Source of the DNA: Aricia agestis
Lineage: Eukaryota; Arthropoda; Insecta; Lepidoptera; Lycaenidae
DNA length: 64,000 bases
Direction: 5' to 3'
NCBI RefSeq assembly: GCF_905147365.1
Contig: NC_056417.1
Coordinates: 9,198,501 to 9,262,500 of the forward strand
The position numbers and the translations under genes were made by a program. A model generated the notes under the pieces. That model was not told where the DNA came from, made no database searches, and saw only the letters and a program-made list of their open reading frames with translations. This document shows positions 56,826 to 64,000 of the stretch, one piece after another. Position 1 is the stretch's first letter. Each line of letters begins with the position of its first letter.

Positions 56826-56902
56826 TATCAAGTATGAATATCAGTAGTCCAATGTAGCAGTAGGTGAGTATAATGTAATCAGGATGGTATAATATAATAT
56901 AT

Positions 56903-57214
56903 CGGCACGAATGGGCCGGCTCGAACGGAGAAATACGACGTTCTCACAGGAAACCGGCGTGAAACAGCGCTTGCGCTGTGTTTCGCCGAGTGAGTGAGTT
57001 TACCGGAGGCCCAATCCCCTACCCTATTCCCTTTCCTACCCTCCCCTATTCCCTTCCCTTCCCATCCCTACCCTCCCCTATTACCCTATTCCCTCTAAAA
57101 GGCCGGCAACGCACCTGCAGCTCTTCTGATGCTGCGAGTGTCCATGGGCGACGGAAGTTGCTTTTCATCAGGTGGCCCGTTTGCTCGTTTGCCCCCTTAT
57201 TTCATAAAAAAAAA
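56903..57214 (+). mobile_element. Metulj-like SINE, copy D
   Basis: The longest clean plus-strand copy: starts tcggcacgaatgggccggct, ends atttcataaaaaaaaa. Confidence 0.78.
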
Positions 57215-58470
57215 AGTTTTTTTGTGAAAATTCATTAGCAGCGTTGTGAACTTAATATAGATTTGCCTTCACCTGTTGTTTGTTGCCTTTTAATTTTTCC
57301 CGGTTCTTGCCCGTATGCTACGAGTAGGTTCAGTAATTGCTAATGTTTATTTGAAGCGCAAGATGGTATTGTTTCAAACAAAAACTATGTTTCATGCCTT
57401 CGGACTGGAGATTTCTGAGTCAGAATGATAACGGTGATGCTATTATTTAAACCTATATAGCGTATTTATGTCCTAAAATTGAAAAAAAAAAACCCAAGAC
57501 GCTGATCCCGATCTAGCGGGATTTTGCATTATCCTTCTTATTTGTACTTCCCTGCTGCGAAACCCTTGTCAAGGCGGATTTGTTAACTGGGGAAAGCACA
57601 ATTTAGCTTTTTATGCATTGTTGTGTCACCCGATCAAGATGTTTAGCTAAATCGTTGTGTTTATGTATAAAAAAATGAATGTAAACAGCCAACCTGTCCC
57701 GGATTATTGATAACAAAGTACGGCTATCAAACGAACATTTAATTTTTTGTGGTTGACAGGTTAGTTGAATATTATACTTACCAAATATCAGAATTCGTTC
57801 AGTTGTTTCTTCGTAAAAGAGTATTAAATACTACATTACGCACCTAGGGCAGGAAAATAATAAGAAATGTCTCAGATCACATGTAATTGTTGGCCGAGGC
57901 GAAGCCACTATTTTTCTCCTCGACGGACGCGGAAAACGGTAAGCGCAGCACGGGACGAAAGTTGACGTTTTCCGCCCGGTGGTGAGAAAACTTTATTCTT
58001 ACAATAAATTGCGCATTTCTTATAGTCGTAGCTCCCATGTCTGTAATAAAATTATTTCTCCATCTTTCGCTCTAATGTAGGCTCTAATGCTATAATAATT
58101 TATGTCTTACAATCACATACAATGAGTACAGCGTTTTCGATCATCAACGGTAGACTATAAAGTTTAACCAGTATATTCCAGTTTAATCGTTTACGATCTA
58201 TCCCAAAATAAGTAAGCAATATGCTACCGCTTAAGTAGACTATCAGTCAGCAACGATACCACCAATATAAACTTTATACATTAGCACAGTTATTAGTGCC
58301 AAACTTGTTTTATTTCATCTAAATCGGTATAGCAATCATGATGATGAAAGACAGACGTTTGCGTATACAATCTTTGTGTGGACTATGTTGAGTTCAAATT
58401 GAAAGTCGCATATTAGATACATCTAAAGGTGCAGAAGCTAAAAAAATTAAAGAAGTGGTGAGATTTAATC
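57215..58470. other. Gene-free stretch
   Basis: No gene recognised; a GC-richer island near 57890-57970 (gaggcgaagccac, gacggacgcggaaaac) may be an old MITE. Confidence 0.35.
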
Positions 58471-58835
58471 TTCTTTTTTTTATGAAATCCATCAGGTGAC
58501 TCGTTTGCTCGTTTGCCCCCTGCAAACGAGCAAACGAGTCACCTGATGGAAAGGAACTTCCGCCGCCCATGGACACTCGCAGCATCAGAAGAGCTGCTGC
58601 AACTGCGTTGCCGGCCTTTTAAGAGGGAATAGGGTAATAGGGGAGGGTAGGGAAGGGAAGGGGATAGGGGAGGGTAGGGAAGGGAATAGGGTAGGGGATC
58701 GGGCCTCCGGTAAACTCACTCACTCGGCGAAACAGAGCGCAAGCGCTGTTTCAGGCCGGTTTTCTGTGAGAACTTGGTATTTTTCCGGTCGAGCCAGCCC
58801 ATTCGTGCCGAAGCATGGCTCTCCCACGTATCGAT
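58471..58835 (-). mobile_element. Metulj-like SINE, copy E, with snap-back end
   Basis: A minus-strand SINE. At its poly-A side, 27 bases (gactcgtttgctcgtttgcc region, 58491-58519) are present both ways, making a hairpin at 58489-58551. The rest matches the other copies, with one extra purine-tract unit. Confidence 0.78.
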
Positions 58836-59338
58836 ATGTATCTTCTAACTTCTTATAACTAAACTACACTATAAACCAAAGACCTTTAAATCTAAAAGAT
58901 CTAAAAGACCTATAATCCAAAATGATAAGTGCACCCTTAGGCATGTGTATACTCGTAGCATTTATATTAATTATAAGTCAAATAGAAATAAGAGCATAAT
59001 ATGAGGTATACTCATTTATTTCCAGTTGGCTCAGAATTTAAGTGTGACTTTATCTCCACTTAAACCGCACGACAGACGTCAGTTATCTCATGTAATCTTT
59101 CTGTATTTCATGTTCGGGCCGGGCACCTCTGTCCTCAAATTTAACTATCCCTCGGGTACGTTTGGGTTCGTAGAGATAAAAGTGGTCTTTATGTTAATCC
59201 ACGGTATAAACTATAAGAGGACCGTAAATTCCCAACTTTTTCCTCACGCGGAAAAGTTATTGTTTAGGAAGTTGTGAAAAATTAATTACGATGAAACCGT
59301 TGTATTTCTGTGTGTATTATTCCATATACTTAAATAAA

Positions 59339-59760
59339 AATCGGCCAAGTGCGAGTCGGACTCGCGCACGTAGGGTTCCGTACCGTTATAGAATATAGAG
59401 CGAAAGTAAGCAAAAATTGTGTTTTTTGTATGGGAGCCCCCTTAGAAATTATTTTATTTTAATATTATTATTAAATAATAAAGTACAAATATAATTAAGG
59501 ATGCTGTGAAAATTTAAGTGCCTAGCAGCAAAGACTTCTATTTAAACTGATGCCTAGCAGTTGCCAAAAATAGCAAAAAAGGCCAAAAAAATTACATTTG
59601 TGGTATAGAGCCCCCTTAAATATTTATTTTATTTTATTTTTAGTATTTGTTGCTATAGCGGCACTAGAAATACATAATCTGTGAAAATTTCAGAAGTCTA
59701 GCTATAGCGATTCTTGGGATACAGCCTGGAGACAGACAGACAGACAACGCTGGTCTGTCT
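59339..59760. mobile_element. gggttccgta-type repeat, subfamily A
   Basis: aaatcggccaagtgcgagtc to acagcctggagacagacaga; clear relative of 46688-47095. Confidence 0.72.
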
Positions 59761-59780
59761 GTCGGTAGGGCGTGCAGAGG

Positions 59781-61283
59781 TAACAAACATTCTCTTTTCT
59801 ATTTTCTTAGTTCTTTTCTTTTCAATTTTGACGCAGTCGTGTCGGGCGTTTCTAGCTATAGATGAGAAATAATAAGATAAAATTGTTTAAAAATAAGTTT
59901 TTAACCATAAAATATTTTTGAGCACGGCTTTATATTTCACATTGGCTACTGGTAGTTTAAAATGTAGGCACGTTTGACCTGAGCTGAAGCCAAGCCAGTG
60001 AGGTATGAAATAGTAATAGATGATTTAGCTCCGCCCGGCTGCTTCGCCAATATTTAGTTTAAATGACTTGGCGGAAAAAATCATACAACATTACCTTCTG
60101 GCTAAAATCACAGTCTGTCCACGTACAGACTATTACGGGCGAAGCTCTACAAGATGACTTGAGTTTATGGAAACACGAGAGAACCATCTATAATATTGAT
60201 AATAAAAATAATTAATAATAATTAATTGCATTGTCTTAACTTAGACGATATTTAGTTTTAGGTACTGCTGAACTAATTAAGATGAAAACTAGACACAAAA
60301 CAGTTTTTATCTCAGCAAAAAATCTGCTAGAAAGAAATAGCTGGCAATATCTAAACATAGATGAGTTACAGGTATAGTCTGGGTGTAGCAGTAAAGAGAA
60401 ATACTGAAATACCTAGATTAGCTTACACAAACGCGCTAGGTTTGAATTTCCGTTCTCATTTCCCGCCGCTCATGCAAGTGTAATTTATAGTTTTACACAT
60501 ATTAAACTATTCCAAAAATAAGGTGAAACTATTTTTCACTTCTCAACTAATATTTGACGTGTATGTATGTGTGCGCTTGCAGAACTGTCACACAAAACAG
60601 TTGCACAACGAAGTAGGAGGTTAATAGACAGGACTCGGAAAAGCTATTCATGTCTGATGTCATAAACGGAAAAATAATATTATTATATTGCATTGCTTAA
60701 CTAACTACTCGTTTACACGAATCGTTCGTTGAGCATCAGTTCGTTTATGGCTAGTACACTTGTTGCGATTATAATAACTATCCTTTGATCTTTACCGAGA
60801 CTCAAAGTATCTTCCTACCAAATGTCATTAAAATCGGGCTAGTTCAGCCACATCTGTTCATGTTCCTATATCTGTGGTATTTCCATATGCCGCAGGTGCG
60901 CATCTTGACTCTTTGTTAGCGAATAATATGAAATTTTCAACTTTTATAACTAGCGTCCTGCATATTGTTTGAACATTCGCCGAATGTTAGTTTTACTTTT
61001 GTATTTCAAACTTCAGTATAAAGTAAATTACGTTTGGCGTTTCTCCGTTTCGGAAAATGTTACTTTTTGGTCAAAGATTTTCTTGGGTACCAGTTCCGCA
61101 TTTTTGAGATAACAGAGCACCCAGCTTTTTTAAATGCCTTTAGAATGGAGAATTGAGGGGCTGCTATAACTAACGTAATGCCAAATACTAAGTAAAGTGC
61201 ATTGGTCACACTCATACCTTTGTGCCATTAAGGTGCTCCCTCCCCGGAGCATTCACTTGTAATAATATAATAATAATAATATC
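59781..61283. other. Gene-free stretch
   Basis: No gene or well-defined repeat recognised. Confidence 0.4.
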
Positions 61284-61374
61284 TATGGACGCTTCACACC
61301 ACGTCAGTCTGGCCCTGTGGTGAGTACCTGAAGGACTTGTGTTACAGGTACCAGACAACGGAAATATATTTAAT
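61284..61374 (-). repeat. 85-bp retro-tail module
   Basis: tatggacgcttcacaccacg...tacaggtaccagacaacgg is the reverse complement of 40531-40613, joined here to the tRNA-SINE tail. Confidence 0.75.
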
Positions 61375-61542
61375 ACTTTTATACTATACATATATTTAAG
61401 ATTTTTATTATATGATACACATATTTAATACACATCCATGACCCAGGAACTTTGAAAACTTTTTGTTCCGTCGGCGGGACTCGAACCCGCGACCCCCGGC
61501 TTGAGCTACCAACGCGCTCACCACTGAGCCACAGAGGTCGTC
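61375..61542 (-). mobile_element. tRNA-derived SINE, copy 2
   Basis: Box A TGGCTCAGTGG (61531-61521) and box B GGTTCGAGTC (61487-61478) on the minus strand; same body as 40806-41025 without the long TA tail. Confidence 0.82.
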
Positions 61543-61606
61543 AGATGTAATGTAACTTTATAGATTCGACTTTGAGCATGACATTACAGTACTATCTCCC
61601 TAACTG

Positions 61607-61758
61607 ACGAGCATTCGCGTGTAATGTAACATTTGAGCAATCCATAGCAAGCTGACTTCACTGTCACTTCATATTACACAAAGTGCGCATTGTAATGCTC
61701 GGTTCTCCTCCCTCAATGATGCTCAACTTTGTAACGTTACATTACAAGCGAATGCTCC
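61607..61758. mobile_element. MITE-like foldback
   Basis: gagcattcgcgtgtaatgta is inverted at the right (tacattacaagcgaatgctc). Confidence 0.68.
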
Positions 61759-61759
61759 C

Positions 61760-62991
61760 GGTGCATTAAATCATACGAAGTAAATAATTTTTGAGCAAGT
61801 TGATTTTTGTGGTGCTATAATATAATATTTTGCCTGAACTTGCTGTAAATGCTTTGTCTCATGTCTGTCACCTATAAAGGTACATGCATAAGTTCTTGTT
61901 GACTATTTCTGGTTTTATTGTCTGTAATGTTTGGTGTCCTTAAAAAATAAATATGAACACCAATGAATGAACCAACCAAGAAACAAATCTTAACATATTC
62001 TTAGGAAATCCTCTTGTCATTTTACTCATCATATTCGCGTACACGCCTATAAAATCCTAAACATATTTGAGGTTGAACGTCTGTAATACGCCCATATTTT
62101 GACACGTACACAAAGAGGTTACCTGCAGAAGGTTACAAATAAGTATGACGATTAATCATTGTAAGATGTTTACCCTTATCCCACGTCACTCCAGAGAATT
62201 ATCTCGCCCAAGATAAATAGAAATTCTCGTCAGCAATTGAAGACGTGAGTTGAAGAACCACATAACTAACATTTTATAACATAAGAACAATTATTACTAA
62301 TATTTCCTTATAATTTGATCAAACCTTGTAACTTATCTACTTCGTTATCTGGTAATGCATCTGGCTACACATAAAATCCAAAGTTTTTTTTTATTTCAAA
62401 CCATTTTTCCGGCTCTAAAGCCTCCATTTATGCAAAAAACGGCAATTTTTCGTTGTTATTTACCCGCTTCGTCCGCTAATGACTTCAATTCACTAGTACT
62501 GTGACGCTTCTCAGAAATCTTCAGCTGTTTCATTGGCTTTGTCTGGAAATAAATTGGCGTGCTATCGATCAAAGTTAAGTTTACTTTGATTCCAGCGAGA
62601 TTGTCGCTTAAGTTAATTAATATGTTTTGTTCAATTTGATTGAGTTCTACATACGTACTCATGCTCGCACTAACTACATCATACTATGTATTTTGTCGTG
62701 CATTAATGTTTGTAAGACCTCCGTGGTTAAAGGCTGCACTCTAAGTAGAACCTTCGATTTTCGTGTTGGAAGTACGAAGATGCTGTAACCAACTTTGGTT
62801 AGATCAATGAAGCTCATCACTTAATAATGATTGTCTGATAAACAAGATGATCGTTTTTATCGATATCGTAGGGGCATTTAAAATGACCGTTATGTGCCTA
62901 ATTACACGCCAGTCGTTTCATTATTCGTGTGACTAGTTTAAGAGAGTGCAGGAAGAAAGAATGTCTTTATAATAGGCGATAATTATGACTA
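61760..62991. other. Gene-free stretch
   Basis: 62281-62410 shares phrases with 33580-33640 (ccttataatttgatcaaac, acataaaatcca), an old repeat. A 68-residue minus-strand ORF (62456-62662) has no recognised motif. Confidence 0.4.
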
Positions 62992-62994
62992 TAA

Positions 62995-63180
62995 GCCCGG
63001 CCGCACATTATCCGAAATTTCTGATCAGAAAAATTCGGACGCCCGCTGGAACGCACTCTGTTCATACATTTTGTCGTGGACCCCGTATAGGTACTATCAG
63101 AATTCTGAAGTGTCAAAATGTGTGAGCGGGGCGGAGCGTCCGAATTTTTCTTATTATATTCGGATAATGAGCGGCCGGGC
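62995..63180. mobile_element. GC-rich MITE with TAA duplication
   Basis: GCCCGGCCGC...ttatccgaa at the left and ttcggataatgagcGGCCGGGC at the right. TAA is at 62992-62994 and 63181-63183. Confidence 0.85.
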
Positions 63181-63487
63181 TAAAATTATGTGCCATTTTG
63201 ATAGTCTATTTTAAGAAACTAGCTAGCGTCAACGGAACCTGTCTAAGGAGCTGTTCATACGTCATTTGTAGATTGCAGCGAAGACACTTTGACGTAGGAA
63301 TCTTACGTCAGTGTCCTCGAACACAATAAAGAATTCATGGTTACGAAGCCCCGGACTAAAAATATTTGCCTATACAATACAGTATTTGAATATTGAAAAT
63401 GTATTTTTTACAATCATTATATCAATTCTGAACGAGCTCATAAGCATTATTAATTTGTAGAAAAATAAACAATATAAATAGGTATAT

Positions 63488-63995
63488 GAAAAAGAGATTC
63501 CCAAACATCTTTATTTCGAAGACCCTTTTCAAAATTTGGTAGGTCGATGGACACCTGCAGTAACCCCCAGTATTTTAGGGTGGGGTCCCTACAAGGCTAA
63601 TCTATGAAACTTGCTATTGTTTTTAGTAATAATTGCTTTGCTGCTTAAAAACAACTATAGCAAAAAGCACAGACATAAATCAAGATAAATACCGCATGTC
63701 CCGCGAAGTGACATACACATACGGTTTTTATCTTGATCGATGTCTGTGGCAAAAAGTGTCGTTACAACTTTTTGGTCTTAATTTTTTCCATCTTCACAAC
63801 GCACGATAAGGAACTTCGTTCCGATATTACCTGTATTTTTGATAATTGGAAGAGTAATCAAGCCAATGCAAACCAAATTAATTTTCATGGACCCCCGTTT
63901 ATGATTGTGAATCTTCATTTTTTTCAACGTAGACCCCTGTAGAGCCTCGCTTGGACCCCTGGGGGATCCACCTAGTCTACTTTGGGAATAACAGC
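63488..63995. mobile_element. Probable hAT-type element at the window end
   Basis: gattcccaaacatctttatt at the left, tactttgggaataacagct at the right, and repeated 'gacccc' phrases, as in non-autonomous hAT elements. The target duplication cannot be fixed. Confidence 0.5.
63668..63748. mobile_element. 81-bp micro-MITE with 8-bp duplication, nested
   Basis: CACAGACATAAATCAAGATA is inverted at the right with few changes. An exact 8-bp duplication gcaaaaag lies at 63660-63667 and 63749-63756. It sits inside the probable hAT element. Confidence 0.85.
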
Positions 63996-64000
63996 TATAA

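Noticed and set aside
59026..59277. 83-residue plus-strand ORF
   Set aside because: Isolated and without recognisable domains or gene signals.
62456..62662. 68-residue minus-strand ORF
   Set aside because: Reads like a real protein in composition, but no family is recognised and no flanking exon could be found; left as uncertain rather than annotated as a gene.

Overview
The window looks like a piece of a lepidopteran (moth or butterfly) nuclear genome. It is AT-rich and has insect-style split genes with small exons and GT-AG introns. It is crowded with repeat types that I associate with Lepidoptera: a Metulj-like SINE, non-autonomous Helitrons ending in CTAG, the 'gggttccgta' repeat with an internal TCTG tract, and many TAA-flanked MITEs. 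All identifications rest on reading the sequence and on remembered family sequences; no database search was run.

Gene-bearing part (about 0.5-28.6 kb). A nearly complete APE/RT/RNase H non-LTR retrotransposon (480-5559) sits inside a 13-bp target duplication, 98 bp upstream of the start codon of a six-exon WDR45B/WIPI3 autophagy gene (+, 5670-8141). After an intergenic stretch full of foldback elements comes an 11-exon GUF1/EF4 mitochondrial translation factor gene (-, 12459-18438). GUF1 is head-to-head with a five-exon KDEL receptor gene (+, 18821-20678) across a 382-bp gap. Next, on the minus strand, is a two-cistron locus: GatC (26261-26884) and, overlapping its 3' end by 38 nt in another frame, the DNA polymerase gamma accessory subunit POLG2 (22498-26298). 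A short single-pass membrane protein resembling COX14 follows (+, 28268-28474). Four of the six products (GUF1, GatC, POLG2, COX14-like) point to mitochondrial gene expression or respiratory assembly. The other two are an ER retrieval receptor and a PI3P-binding autophagy protein.

Gene-poor part (about 28.6-64 kb). I found no credible host gene here. It is a mosaic of transposon remnants: a decayed LINE, tRNA-derived and Metulj-like SINEs, Helitrons, hAT, Harbinger-like and piggyBac-like MITEs, RTE-type tails, simple repeats and hairpins. Many insertions carry exact target-site duplications, so they can be bounded to the base.

Most notable points: a solo LTR in GUF1 intron 4 with two perfect heat-shock-element trimers, a TATA box and an initiator at the right spacing; the overlapping GatC/POLG2 arrangement; the young LINE splitting the WDR45B promoter region; and a POLG2 3' end where a conserved exon cannot be found in a repeat-filled intron.
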